NCBI GenBank assembly: GCA_012798135.1
Contig: JAAZNU010000019.1
Span: 16,583-80,582, forward strand
DNA length: 64,000 nt
DNA from: Veillonellaceae bacterium
GTDB lineage: Bacteria; Bacillota_C; Negativicutes; UBA1444
Reading direction: 5' to 3'
Part shown: piece by piece, positions 1 through 8,322 of the stretch
Numbering within the stretch: the stretch's first letter is position 1
Layout: every line of letters begins with the position of its first letter
The notes under the pieces: model-generated
What the model saw: the letters and a program-made list of their open reading frames with translations, nothing else
Database searches by the model: none
What the model was told of the DNA's origin: nothing
Made by a program: the position numbers and the translations under genes

Positions 1-660
1 CTGGCCCACAATGGAACCATTTTTCTGGATGAAATCGGCGATATGGACAAGGAACTGCAGTCGCGCCTGCTGCGTGTCCTGGAAGAAAAGCAGATCCGCC
101 GCATCGGTTCGGACAGCATCATTCCGGTGAATGTCCGGGTGATTGCAGCCACCAACACGGATTTGTGGAACGAAAGCGCAAGGGGAAATTTTCGTCTGGA
201 CCTGTATTACCGGCTGAATGTACTGACGCTCAAATTGCCGCCGTTGCGGGAGCGCCGTTCGGATGTCACTGTCCTGGCCCGCTGGTTGGTGCGCCGCTAT
301 GGTGAGCAGTACGGCAAGACCCCGGTCGAACTGCCGGAGCCCGTTATGGTCAGACTGCGGGAACATCCGTGGCCGGGGAACATCCGGGAACTGAAAAATG
401 TCATGGAACGGATTGTGCTCTCCAGCGAACAGGGCGTCATCGATCCGGATACCGTAGACCTGATGCTGGACAAACCGGCGGCGAACCCGCCTCCCAACCC
501 GGCGGCAGACAGCGATGCCTTCGATTTGTCGGGGTCTCTCGACTCGATCAAGCAGAGGGCGGCGACAGCCGTTCTGGCCCAGGAGGGCAACAACATCGCC
601 CGGGCCGCCCGACGGTTGCAAATTGATCGGAATACTTTAAAAAAGATACTCCGGCAATAA
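1..660 (+). CDS. sigma-54-dependent activator, C-terminal part (5' truncated by window)
   Basis: The reading frame is open from base 1, so the gene starts upstream of the window. What remains is the second half of the AAA+ domain (Walker B FLDEIGD at about residues 7-13, then the R-finger region LYYRLNVL and the WPGNIREL motif) and a C-terminal Fis-type helix-turn-helix that ends in NTLKKILRQ. This is the layout of bacterial enhancer-binding proteins that remodel sigma-54 RNA polymerase. The sensory domain, Walker A and GAFTGA loop lie outside, so the signal is unknown. A strong terminator follows, and 93 bases after the stop is a -24/-12 promoter that opens the next operon, which suggests this protein is its activator (inference from position). 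Confidence 0.93.
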   Translation: MAHNGTIFLDEIGDMDKELQSRLLRVLEEKQIRRIGSDSIIPVNVRVIAATNTDLWNESARGNFRLDLYYRLNVLTLKLPPLRERRSDVTVLARWLVRRYGEQYGKTPVELPEPVMVRLREHPWPGNIRELKNVMERIVLSSEQGVIDPDTVDLMLDKPAANPPPNPAADSDAFDLSGSLDSIKQRAATAVLAQEGNNIARAARRLQIDRNTLKKILRQ

Positions 661-669
661 AATATCATG

Positions 670-715
670 AAAAATTCAGCATGTGGTTATTTTTTCACCA
701 CATGCTGAATTTTTT
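670..715 (+). terminator. rho-independent terminator after the sigma-54 activator
   Basis: Perfect 18-bp stem (670-687 with 697-714, core AATTCAGCATGTGGT) with a 9-base loop and a T run on its 3' side. It insulates the activator gene from the sigma-54 operon downstream. Confidence 0.93.
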
Positions 716-752
716 GTGCCCGAAATCAGGGGGGAAACTTTGGGTTTTTTAG

Positions 753-768
753 TGGCATGGAATTTGCA
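753..768 (+). promoter_or_regulatory. sigma-54 (-24/-12) promoter of the LarA/TRAP operon
   Basis: TGGCATGGAATTTGCA matches the RpoN consensus TGGCAY-N5-TTGCW, with the GG (754-755) and GC (766-767) exactly 12 bases apart. Transcription should start near 779, about 55 bases before the first start codon. No activator-binding repeat is visible between the terminator and the promoter, so enhancer sites may lie inside the upstream gene. Confidence 0.9.
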
Positions 769-833
769 TTACTTAAGAAAGGCATTGTTGCTATCAAAAA
801 AGTGTCACAAATATGGCTGGAGGATGCGGCTAC

Positions 834-2105
834 GTGAAAAAACGAATTGAGATTCCCTACGGCAAAGAAATGCTGGCGTTTGAAATCAATGAACAAAATT
901 TGGTGGGTGTATATTCCCCGAAAAACATTCATGGAGTTTCGGATGTTGCGGCGGCAATTCACCGCGCGTTGGCAACTCCCATTGGGACAAAACCGTTGCG
1001 GGAACTGGCCCGGGGTGCAAAAAAAGTGGTGTTGGTAGCGGATGACAATACCCGGTTGACGCCGGCTGACAAGATCATTCCGATTCTGCTGGACGAGCTG
1101 AATGCCGCCGGAATCCGGGACGAGCAAGTTACGGTGATTATAGCGCTCGGTACCCATCGACCGATGACGCAGGAAGAGATTCTGGACAAATACGGTCCGG
1201 AAGTGGTGCGGCGGGTTCCGGTCAAAAATCATAATTTTCGGGATCCGGACATGATGGTGGATTTGGGGACTACGCCTAACGGTACGCATATCAGAGTGAA
1301 TCGGGAAGCCTACGAAGCCGATTTCAAAATTGGCATCGGCAGCATCGTACCCCATTACATTCCGGGATTCGCCGGCGGCGCTAAGATCGTCCAGCCGGGG
1401 ATTTCCGCCGAGCAGACGACGGCGGAAACCCACCTGCTCAGTACCTGTGAACCGCGTTCCTTCCTCGGCATTCGCGACAATCCTGTGCGGATTGAGCTGA
1501 ATAGTATTGCCCGGGCCGTCAAGCTGAATACCATCGTCAATACGGTTCTCAATTGCCATGGCGAGGTCGTGGGCGTTTTTTACGGCGATGTGGTGGAAGC
1601 GTTCAATGCCGGCGTGGAACTTTCCCGGGAGGTTTATTCCGTAGAGATGCCGGAAGTCGCCGACATCGTGGTGGCCAGTTCCTATCCCTGCGACATTGAG
1701 TTCTGGCAGGCGCATAAGGCGCTGTATCCGGCCGATCTGGCCGTGAAGGCAGGTGGCGTGATCGTGCTGGCGACTCCCTGTTGTGAGGGCGTTTCCGTGA
1801 CCCATGACGATATTCTGGACATTACCGGCGAAACGATGCAGGGCTTGAAAGACCGGGTAGCGCGCAAGGATGTTCATGATGAAGTCGCGGCTTCCCTGGC
1901 GATCGGCTGGGCGCAGGTAAAAGAACGGGAAGCGGTCTACATGGTATCGTCGGGCATCACCGATGAAGCGGCGCGCCGATTGGGGTTCACCCCGTTTCCG
2001 GCCATTCAGGCGGCGCTGGACGCTGCGCTGGAACGCACAGGCTCAGCAGCCCGGATCGCGGTTTTGACGCATGCGCCGGATATGCTGCCGGTGATCGGGA
2101 AATAG
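834..2105 (+). CDS. LarA-family nickel-dependent 2-hydroxyacid racemase/epimerase (DUF2088)
   Basis: 423-aa cytoplasmic enzyme of the lactate racemase LarA family, which uses a nickel pincer (NPN/PTT) cofactor to invert the carbon bearing the hydroxyl of 2-hydroxy acids. Counted from the GTG at 834, the known functional residues fall at His108 (GTHRP), His174 (IVPHYIPG), Lys184 (GGAKIV) and His200 (ETH), the same numbers as in Lactiplantibacillus LarA. That supports this start, which has GGAGG ten bases upstream; an in-frame ATG at 813 has no ribosome site. First gene of the sigma-54 operon, 35 bases before the dehydratase. The family covers lactate, malate, gluconate and other racemases, so the substrate is not known. 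The cofactor genes larB/C/E are not in the window. Confidence 0.9.
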   Translation: MKKRIEIPYGKEMLAFEINEQNLVGVYSPKNIHGVSDVAAAIHRALATPIGTKPLRELARGAKKVVLVADDNTRLTPADKIIPILLDELNAAGIRDEQVTVIIALGTHRPMTQEEILDKYGPEVVRRVPVKNHNFRDPDMMVDLGTTPNGTHIRVNREAYEADFKIGIGSIVPHYIPGFAGGAKIVQPGISAEQTTAETHLLSTCEPRSFLGIRDNPVRIELNSIARAVKLNTIVNTVLNCHGEVVGVFYGDVVEAFNAGVELSREVYSVEMPEVADIVVASSYPCDIEFWQAHKALYPADLAVKAGGVIVLATPCCEGVSVTHDDILDITGETMQGLKDRVARKDVHDEVAASLAIGWAQVKEREAVYMVSSGITDEAARRLGFTPFPAIQAALDAALERTGSAARIAVLTHAPDMLPVIGK

Positions 2106-2140
2106 ACACTAATCATTGCATCAGAGAAGGAGATGTATCC

Positions 2141-3304
2141 ATGCAGTTCAAAGGCTACAGACGGCCCGACGGCAAAGTGGGAATTCGCAATCATGTGCTG
2201 GTATTGCCGAGCGTGGTGTGCGCCAATCGGGCCGCCCGGGGGATTTCACAGGCGGTGGCGGGGACGACCTGGGTCGAGCATCAGCACGGCTGCACGCAGT
2301 TGGGGGCGGACGCGGAACTGACGGCCCGAGTGCTGGTTGCCCATGGAACCCATCCCAATGTGGCCGGCGTCATCGTGGTCGGACTCGGCTGTGAAACGAT
2401 CAGGGCTCAGGATATTGCGGCGGAGATCAAACAGCAGTGCCCGTACAAAAATGTGGCGACCGTCATCATTCAGGATGAAGGCGGTTCGGTGAAAGCCATT
2501 GCCACCGGCGCCGGCTTTGCCCGGAAGTTTGTCGGCGAAGCTTCGGCGATGGAACGGGAGTGGATCGATGCTTCCGAGTTGATATTGGGCACGGAATGCG
2601 GCGGCTCGGACGCCTGCTCCGGTATTTCCGCCAACCCCGCACTGGGCGTCACCAGCGACCTGCTCATCGATGCCGGCGGCAGCGTGATTCTGGCGGAGAC
2701 GACGGAGATCATCGGCGCCGAGCATTTGATTGCGGCCCGGGCCATAAATTCGCAAGTGGCCCGCAAGTGTTTCGACGTGATCAACGCTTGCGAGGCATCG
2801 GCCAACAAGATGGGCGTCGACATGCGCGGCGGACAGCCGACTCCCGGCAACATCGCCGGTGGGCTGTCCTCCATTGAGGAAAAGTCGCTGGGCTGCATTT
2901 ACAAGGCGGGCAGCCGGCCGTTGCAGGACGTGATCGACTATGCCGCACCGGTCACGCAAAAGGGACTGGTCTGGATGGATACGCCGGGCCAGGACATCGA
3001 ACAGCTGACCGGCATGGTAGCCGGTGGCTGCCAGCTGGTGGTGTTCACCACCGGTCGCGGGACTTGCTGCGGTTCACCGATCGCGCCGACGATCAAAGTG
3101 TCTACCAATACGGCATTGTTTGATAAAATGAACGACAACATCGACATCAACGCGGGTACGGTGATCACCGGTGAGGAGAATGTGGAGCAAGTCGGTCGCC
3201 GAATCTTCGACGAGATGCTGGAAGTTGCCTCCGGCAAGCTGGCCAAGGCGGAAATCCTCGGCTTCAACGATTTCGCCATTCGGCGGATCGGGCCGACGAT
3301 GTAA
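2141..3304 (+). CDS. UxaA/SuyB-type dehydratase or sulfo-lyase, large subunit
   Basis: 387 aa, the length of the free-standing large subunit of altronate dehydratase-like enzymes and of (2R)-sulfolactate sulfo-lyase SuyB. It starts FKGYRRPDGKVGIRN and carries family blocks HQHGCTQLGAD, VGLGCE, LGTECGGSDACSG, PGNIAGGLSSIEEKSLG, MDTPG and VFTTGRGTCCG. The family removes water or sulfite from the carbon next to a 2-hydroxy acid, with a metal centre. The small SAF-domain subunit follows directly. AAGGAG lies eight bases before the ATG. A hydroxyacid racemase upstream and a 2-hydroxyacid dehydrogenase downstream fit a pathway for an aldonate or sulfolactate; the sequence alone does not decide between them. 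Confidence 0.88.
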   Translation: MQFKGYRRPDGKVGIRNHVLVLPSVVCANRAARGISQAVAGTTWVEHQHGCTQLGADAELTARVLVAHGTHPNVAGVIVVGLGCETIRAQDIAAEIKQQCPYKNVATVIIQDEGGSVKAIATGAGFARKFVGEASAMEREWIDASELILGTECGGSDACSGISANPALGVTSDLLIDAGGSVILAETTEIIGAEHLIAARAINSQVARKCFDVINACEASANKMGVDMRGGQPTPGNIAGGLSSIEEKSLGCIYKAGSRPLQDVIDYAAPVTQKGLVWMDTPGQDIEQLTGMVAGGCQLVVFTTGRGTCCGSPIAPTIKVSTNTALFDKMNDNIDINAGTVITGEENVEQVGRRIFDEMLEVASGKLAKAEILGFNDFAIRRIGPTM

Positions 3305-3339
3305 CGGAACCGGATTCAAAGACAGGGGTGGTTGTAAAA

Positions 3340-3630
3340 ATGGCCAGACTTCAGGCAATCGTAATGAAACCGAAAGACAATGTATGTACCGTGGTCGAGG
3401 CGATCCCGGCCGGCGTGGAAGTGGGAATGGAAGTTGGCGGAGAAGTCGTCCGGATAAAATCCGCGGAAGCGATTCCGGTCGGGCATAAGCTGGCGATCCG
3501 CGATATCGGCCAGGGCGAGATCATCATGAAATACGGCGAGGTAATCGGTCGCGCCACAAAAAATATCAGCGTCGGGCAGCATGTCCATGTGCATAACCTG
3601 GAGAGTTGCCGCGGCCGTGGCGACCGGTAG
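3340..3630 (+). CDS. UxaA/SuyA-type SAF-domain small subunit
   Basis: 96 aa, one SAF domain (LQAIVMKPKDNVCTVVE, later VGHKLAIRDIGQGEIIMKYGE, VGQHVHVHNLE). In this family the SAF subunit pairs with the UxaA/SuyB large subunit; in E. coli UxaA the two are fused. ATG at 3340 is preferred over an in-frame GTG at 3328 because AGGGG lies about ten bases upstream and the SAF domain starts at once. It lies 35 bases after the large subunit and 26 before the dehydrogenase. Confidence 0.86.
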   Translation: MARLQAIVMKPKDNVCTVVEAIPAGVEVGMEVGGEVVRIKSAEAIPVGHKLAIRDIGQGEIIMKYGEVIGRATKNISVGQHVHVHNLESCRGRGDR

Positions 3631-3656
3631 GAAAAAGGAAGGAGAGGTTTTCTAGC

Positions 3657-4619
3657 ATGGGGAAGCAATGGACTGTATATGTTACCCGGATGATTCCGCA
3701 GGAAGTGCTCGACGAACTGGCGCAACACTGTGAGGTGGAAGTGAATCCGGAAAATCGGCCGCTGACGAAAGCGGAGCTACTGGAAAAAGTGCGGGGGCGG
3801 GATGCGGTGCTGACGCAAGCTGGCGATATCGTCGACGACGCGGTGCTAGCGGCGGCCGGTCCGCAGTGCAAAATTTTCGCCAACTATGCCGTCGGCTACA
3901 ACAATTTCGATCTGACGGCGGCGGCGCGCCATAACGTGATGTTGTCGAATACTCCGGACGTGGTGACCGACTCGACCGTGGAGATGGCCTGGACGTTGTT
4001 GTTCGCCGTTGCCCGGCGGCTGATCGAGGCTGATGCTTATGTCCGGGCCGGGAAGTTCAAGGGTCTGGACCCGATGCTGCTTTTGGGCACCGGCCTGACC
4101 GGCAAAACCCTTGGCGTGATCGGCGCCGGCAGGATCGGCAGCAAGTTTGCCCAGAAAGGCCGGGCGTTCGATATGAAGATCATTTATAATGACGTGGCGC
4201 CCAATGCCCGGTTTGAAAAGGAGACCGGCGCCGCTTATGTGGATAAGGACACCCTGTTGGCGCAGGCTGACTTTTTGTCGCTGCATGTGCCGTTGCTGCC
4301 GGCTACTCGACATTTGATCGGCGCCCGGGAACTGAAGCTGATGAAAAAAACGGCGATTCTGATCAACTCATCCCGCGGCCCGGTCGTCAACGAAACGGAT
4401 CTGGTCCAGGCACTGAAGGACGGCGAAATTCGGGGAGCAGGACTGGATGTATTTGAAAATGAGCCGGCATTGGCGCCGGGGTTGAGTGATCTGCCCAATG
4501 TCGTGTTGGCGCCGCACTTGGGTACGGCGACCCATGAAACCCGCCTGGGAATGGGCCGAGTGGCGCTGACCAACATCCTGGCCGCTTTGCGGGGCGAAAC
4601 CCCGCCCAACAAATTGTAA
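3657..4619 (+). CDS. D-isomer-specific 2-hydroxyacid dehydrogenase
   Basis: 320 aa, NAD(P)-dependent oxidoreductase of the glyoxylate/hydroxypyruvate reductase type. Rossmann motif GAGRIG at residues 156-161, active-site Arg240 (INSSRG), Glu269 (FENEP) and His287 (APHLGT) are all present. It interconverts a 2-keto acid and a D-2-hydroxy acid in the cytoplasm. GGAAGGAGAGG precedes the ATG at 3657; an upstream in-frame start overlaps the SAF gene and has no support. Homologues include glyoxylate reductase and the sulfolactate dehydrogenase SlcC. Position after the dehydratase suggests it handles the same substrate or its keto product. Confidence 0.9.
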   Translation: MGKQWTVYVTRMIPQEVLDELAQHCEVEVNPENRPLTKAELLEKVRGRDAVLTQAGDIVDDAVLAAAGPQCKIFANYAVGYNNFDLTAAARHNVMLSNTPDVVTDSTVEMAWTLLFAVARRLIEADAYVRAGKFKGLDPMLLLGTGLTGKTLGVIGAGRIGSKFAQKGRAFDMKIIYNDVAPNARFEKETGAAYVDKDTLLAQADFLSLHVPLLPATRHLIGARELKLMKKTAILINSSRGPVVNETDLVQALKDGEIRGAGLDVFENEPALAPGLSDLPNVVLAPHLGTATHETRLGMGRVALTNILAALRGETPPNKL

Positions 4620-4710
4620 TCATTTTACGGCTGTAGTCTGGAGAGGAGGGACGCTGGTTCATTCGGTTTTTCACAGGGAACAGCAGAAAAAAAGTGTGAG
4701 GGGGAGAATC

Positions 4711-5751
4711 ATGTCAAAATTATCAACTCGGATCGTTGCACTGGGAGTCGCCGTTTTCATGATGTCCATGCTGTTAGTCGGCTGCAGCGGCGGTAACAAG
4801 AGCGCTGGCGGCGACAAGACGGCACCGCAGAAAGTCGTCCTGAAACTGGGCACCGAAACGGCCACGTCCCATCCGGAAACCAAAGGATCGCAGAAACTCG
4901 CGGACCTCGTCAAGGAGAAATCCAAGGGCACTCTGGAAATCCAGGTGTTTGACAGTGCCAAGATCGGCAGTATGAAGGAACGGACCGAAGGCATGCGTCT
5001 CGGCACCGTCGACATCTCCACTTCTTCCGTCGGGTTCCTGGCCTCTTATGTTCCGGTTCTCGGCGTTTTTGACCTTCCCTACATTTATAAGGACAAAGCC
5101 CATGAGTTTCGCGTGTTTGACGGCGAAATCGGCAAAGAGATTGACAAGAAGATGCAGGAAAAAGGCTTCCGCGTCGTTTGCTATTTCGATATGGGATCCC
5201 GGCAGATCACCAATAACCAGAAGCCCATTAACACACTGGCCGACATCAAAGGCATGAAGATCCGCGTGCCGCAGACCGAAGCCAGCATCGAAGGCTTCAA
5301 GGCCCTCGGCGCCGCTCCCACCCCGATGGCTTTCAGCGAAGTGTACATGGCGTTGCAGCAAAAAGTCGTCGATGGCCAGGAAAATCCGTTGTCGGTCATT
5401 GTGTCCGCAAAATTCAACGAAGTGCAAAAATATCTGTCTTTGACCAACCATCAGTTGTTTATCCAGGTGCTGTCCATCAGCGAAAAAACCTGGAAGAAAC
5501 TTTCGCCGGAACATCAGAAAATCCTGATGGAAGCCGCCAAAGAAGCCCAGGCTTATGAACGGGAAATCGCCGCCAAGGAAGAGATTGACCTGATCAAGAC
5601 CCTCAAGGATAAAGGCATGGCGATCAATGAAATCAAGGACGTCGCACCGTTTGCCGAAGCCGCCAAACCGTTGCGGGAGATCTACATCAAGAAGTTGGGC
5701 AAAGACGCCCAGGATATGTTCGGCAAGATCGACTCGGTACGCAACAAATAA
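4711..5751 (+). CDS. dctP: TRAP transporter substrate-binding lipoprotein DctP
   Basis: 346 aa, extracytoplasmic solute receptor of a TRAP carrier. N-terminal signal with lipobox LLVGC (Cys about residue 28) means a membrane-anchored lipoprotein. DctP-family marks include the FDLPYIYKD region, the MKIRVPQTEA segment with the carboxylate-binding Arg, and DGQENPLSV. ATG at 4711 with GGGGGAG just upstream is preferred over GTG at 4696. It feeds the DctQ/DctM membrane pair encoded next and probably defines the acid taken up by this operon. A stable hairpin separates it from dctQ. Confidence 0.93.
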   Translation: MSKLSTRIVALGVAVFMMSMLLVGCSGGNKSAGGDKTAPQKVVLKLGTETATSHPETKGSQKLADLVKEKSKGTLEIQVFDSAKIGSMKERTEGMRLGTVDISTSSVGFLASYVPVLGVFDLPYIYKDKAHEFRVFDGEIGKEIDKKMQEKGFRVVCYFDMGSRQITNNQKPINTLADIKGMKIRVPQTEASIEGFKALGAAPTPMAFSEVYMALQQKVVDGQENPLSVIVSAKFNEVQKYLSLTNHQLFIQVLSISEKTWKKLSPEHQKILMEAAKEAQAYEREIAAKEEIDLIKTLKDKGMAINEIKDVAPFAEAAKPLREIYIKKLGKDAQDMFGKIDSVRNK

Positions 5752-5766
5752 GACCTGACCCACGGA

Positions 5767-5801
5767 ACTTCTCCGGTGTCGCTGGCCGACGCCGGAGAAG
5801 T
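5767..5801 (+). other. intercistronic stem-loop between dctP and dctQ
   Basis: ACTTCTCCGG and CCGGAGAAGT flank an inner GTCG/CGAC, giving a 15-bp stem with one G-U pair and a 5-base loop. There is no T run, so it is not a typical terminator. It could stabilise the dctP message or reduce read-through into dctQM. A comparable hairpin sits at the same place in the minus-strand TRAP operon (25291-25326). Confidence 0.7.
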
Positions 5802-5854
5802 CGGCCGTCTTTGCCCCGTGAACGGAAGAAAGTGTTCTGAAGGAGCATGGAGTA

Positions 5855-6295
5855 ATGAAGGTTAACAAAATTCTGGACGGGATATCCGTTCTGTGCATGG
5901 TCCTGATTCTGCTTCTCGTGGTGGCGCAGGTTGCGATGCGCTATATTTTCAATTCACCGTTGACATGGTCGGAAGAGTTGGCAGTGTTCGTAATGATTTG
6001 GCTGACCTTTATCGGCTCGTTGATCTGCATGCGGGACAAGGAACATATCGAAGTGACGATTCTCGTCGATCATTTGCCGCACACGCTCCAGCGGATGGTT
6101 GTCGTGTTCAGCCGGCTGGCTTCGATCTTTTTCTTGTTGATTGTGGCGTATTATGGTTTGGAACTGGTCAGGGAAAACATGACGGTAACTTCGCCGGCCA
6201 ACAAGCTCAGTATGGGCCTGGTTTATACGATCATCCCGCTGAGTTCGCTCGGTATGGTATTCTATCTGGTCAAAGCCATTGCGAAGGGGGAATAG
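5855..6295 (+). CDS. dctQ: TRAP transporter small membrane subunit DctQ
   Basis: 146 aa with four predicted membrane helices. The family mark RYIFNSPLTWSEELAVF lies after the first helix. It bridges the binding protein and the large permease in the cytoplasmic membrane. AAGGAG precedes the ATG. The stop is six bases before dctM, as expected for co-translated subunits. Confidence 0.9.
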   Translation: MKVNKILDGISVLCMVLILLLVVAQVAMRYIFNSPLTWSEELAVFVMIWLTFIGSLICMRDKEHIEVTILVDHLPHTLQRMVVVFSRLASIFFLLIVAYYGLELVRENMTVTSPANKLSMGLVYTIIPLSSLGMVFYLVKAIAKGE

Positions 6296-6301
6296 AGTCC
6301 G

Positions 6302-7588
6302 GTGGAAGTCGTAATCATCTTTTTTGTCATGCTGGGGCTGATGCTGCTGCGGGTGCCGGTTGCCTTTTCCATGGGGCTGGCGGCGGTAGTGGCGCTGATC
6401 ATCGGCGATATCCCGCTTACGCTCGTTCCCCAGCGTATGTTCGGGGCGCTGGATTCGTTTCCGCTATTGGCCATTCCGTTGTTTGTATTCGTGGGCGAAG
6501 CCATGAACACAGGCGGAATCACTCACCGCATCTTCAATTTTGCCCGGGAATATGTCAAGCATATTACCGGCAGTCTGGGCCATGTGAATGTCATTTCCAA
6601 CATTATCGTCGCCGGCATGTCCGGTTCGGCGGTGGCGGACGCTTCCGCCATCGGTGTCGTTGAAATCAAAGCAATGGAAAAAGACGGATTTGACCGAAGC
6701 TGGTCTGCCGCACTGACGGCTGCGTCGTCCACGATCGGTCCGATCATTCCGCCCAGTATTCCATTGGTGGTCTATGCCATCATCACCGAAACTTCCATCG
6801 GCCGCCTGTTTTTGGGGGGAGTGGTTCCCGGCTTTTTGATGGGCGTTTCCCTGATGGTCATGGTATATATTATGTCCAAACAGCGGGGGTACAAAGTAGA
6901 ACCCAAAGCGACCTGGAGCGAACGGCTGAATGCCACCTGGAAAGCCATTCCTTCCTTATTGACGCCGATTATCATGTTTTCGGGGATTGTCTTCGGGATC
7001 GTCACGCCGACCGAGGGCGCCGGCATCGCCGCCGCTTACGCGATTTTCCTCGGCTTTGTCATTCACCGGGAAATGACGATCGCGGAACTGTACCACATTT
7101 TGCTCCGCACCGTGCATTGCACGGCGGTCATTCTAATGATCATCTGCAGCGCCTCGGCCATCACCTGGGTCGTCCAGACATCCGGCCTGCCCAATATGGT
7201 GGCGGGGTGGCTGCTGTCGGTCACCGACAGCAAAACGCTGCTGCTGATCATGATCAATGTGGTGCTGCTGATTATGGGCTGCCTTCTGGAAAGCAACTCG
7301 ATCATCATGATTATGGTACCGGTCTTGATGCCGTTAATCAAAGCCTTGCACATCGATCCGGTCCATTTTGGCGTATTTTTCATCCTGAACGTCATGATTG
7401 GCCTGATCACGCCACCTGTCGGCATGTGCCTGTATGTGATCACTAACATCTCCGAAGTCTCGTTTGACCAATTGTCGAAAGCGATTATTCCGTTTTTGAT
7501 TCCGTTGATAGTTGTACTGTTCCTGATTACGTTCATTCCGGACTTGGTGATGTTTCTGCCCAACCTGGTGATGGGGCTGGACAAATAA
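6302..7588 (+). CDS. dctM: TRAP transporter large permease DctM
   Basis: 428 aa, very hydrophobic, about 12 membrane segments; ion-driven transport subunit of a TRAP system. Family blocks: FPLLAIPLFVFVGEAMN, MSGSAVADASAIG, STIGPIIPPSIPLV, TPTEGAG and ITPPVGMCLYV. Starts with GTG six bases after dctQ. Together with DctP and DctQ it would import the acid processed by the surrounding enzymes. Confidence 0.93.
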   Translation: MEVVIIFFVMLGLMLLRVPVAFSMGLAAVVALIIGDIPLTLVPQRMFGALDSFPLLAIPLFVFVGEAMNTGGITHRIFNFAREYVKHITGSLGHVNVISNIIVAGMSGSAVADASAIGVVEIKAMEKDGFDRSWSAALTAASSTIGPIIPPSIPLVVYAIITETSIGRLFLGGVVPGFLMGVSLMVMVYIMSKQRGYKVEPKATWSERLNATWKAIPSLLTPIIMFSGIVFGIVTPTEGAGIAAAYAIFLGFVIHREMTIAELYHILLRTVHCTAVILMIICSASAITWVVQTSGLPNMVAGWLLSVTDSKTLLLIMINVVLLIMGCLLESNSIIMIMVPVLMPLIKALHIDPVHFGVFFILNVMIGLITPPVGMCLYVITNISEVSFDQLSKAIIPFLIPLIVVLFLITFIPDLVMFLPNLVMGLDK

Positions 7589-7647
7589 ATCCGGCGTTGC
7601 CAAGGTTGCCCGTCAGGACGCGAAACAGAGAGAAAGAAGGGGTACTC

Positions 7648-8322
7648 ATGAAAACTGTGGTGGCGATTTATACGGCGATGGCCATTGGTTTGATGAATGA
7701 CATCAAACAACTGGTGGCCGAAGAAATTCCGGACTGCCGTCTCATCAATATCGCCGACGACTGTCTGATCCAGGATGTGATTAAGGCTGGTGGGCCGACC
7801 GTCGGCGTTACCCGGCGCTTGCTCGCCTACTATCACGCAGCGGAGGATGCCGGCGCCGATGTGATCCTCAATACTTGCTCCTCCATCGGCGAGGTGGCCG
7901 ATATCGGCAAAAAATGCGCCAAAGTCCCTCTCGTGAAAATCGACGACGCCATGGCACTGAAAGGCGTGCAAATGGGCGAGCGGGTCGGTGTCATCGCTAC
8001 CTTGCCGACCACGCTGGGGCCGACAGTCCGGTTGGTTCAGCGCAAGGCCGACGAGATCGGCAAGAAAGTGTCGGTAGTCGAGGGATTGGCCAAAGGCGCT
8101 TTTGAGGCGTTGATGGCGGGCAAGGCCGACGAGCATGACGCTTTGATTTTGCAGACCGCCAAAGATATCGCGGGGAAGGTCGATGTGATCGTCCTGGCGC
8201 AGGGTTCGATGGCCAAGATGCAGGATAAGCTGGCTGATGCGACCGGCAAACCGGTATTGTCCAGCCCGCGGCTGGGCGTGCAGGAAGTACGGGACATCCT
8301 TCTTAAGGGGGCGGCGAAATGA
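7648..8322 (+). CDS. Asp/Glu/hydantoin racemase-family protein
   Basis: 224 aa, aspartate/glutamate racemase superfamily, a two-lobed fold that uses two cysteines as acid and base. One lies in NTCSSIGE; at the usual second Cys position the C-terminal lobe reads LAQGSMA, with no cysteine. The missing second cysteine argues against plain amino-acid racemisation; relatives with altered pairs are decarboxylases, isomerases or lyases such as arylmalonate decarboxylase. ATG 7648 has GAAGGGG upstream. It overlaps the transketolase N-subunit by four bases (ATGA), so translation is coupled. Exact reaction unknown. Confidence 0.8.
   Translation: MKTVVAIYTAMAIGLMNDIKQLVAEEIPDCRLINIADDCLIQDVIKAGGPTVGVTRRLLAYYHAAEDAGADVILNTCSSIGEVADIGKKCAKVPLVKIDDAMALKGVQMGERVGVIATLPTTLGPTVRLVQRKADEIGKKVSVVEGLAKGAFEALMAGKADEHDALILQTAKDIAGKVDVIVLAQGSMAKMQDKLADATGKPVLSSPRLGVQEVRDILLKGAAK

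Noticed and set aside
726..1877. 383-aa minus-strand ORF
   Set aside because: Shadow of the LarA gene: no ribosome site, His/Asn-rich composition typical of antisense reading, no family match.
4774..5898. 374-aa minus-strand ORF opposite dctP
   Set aside because: Antisense shadow of a clear DctP lipoprotein; composition is Phe/His/Gly rich with no domain.
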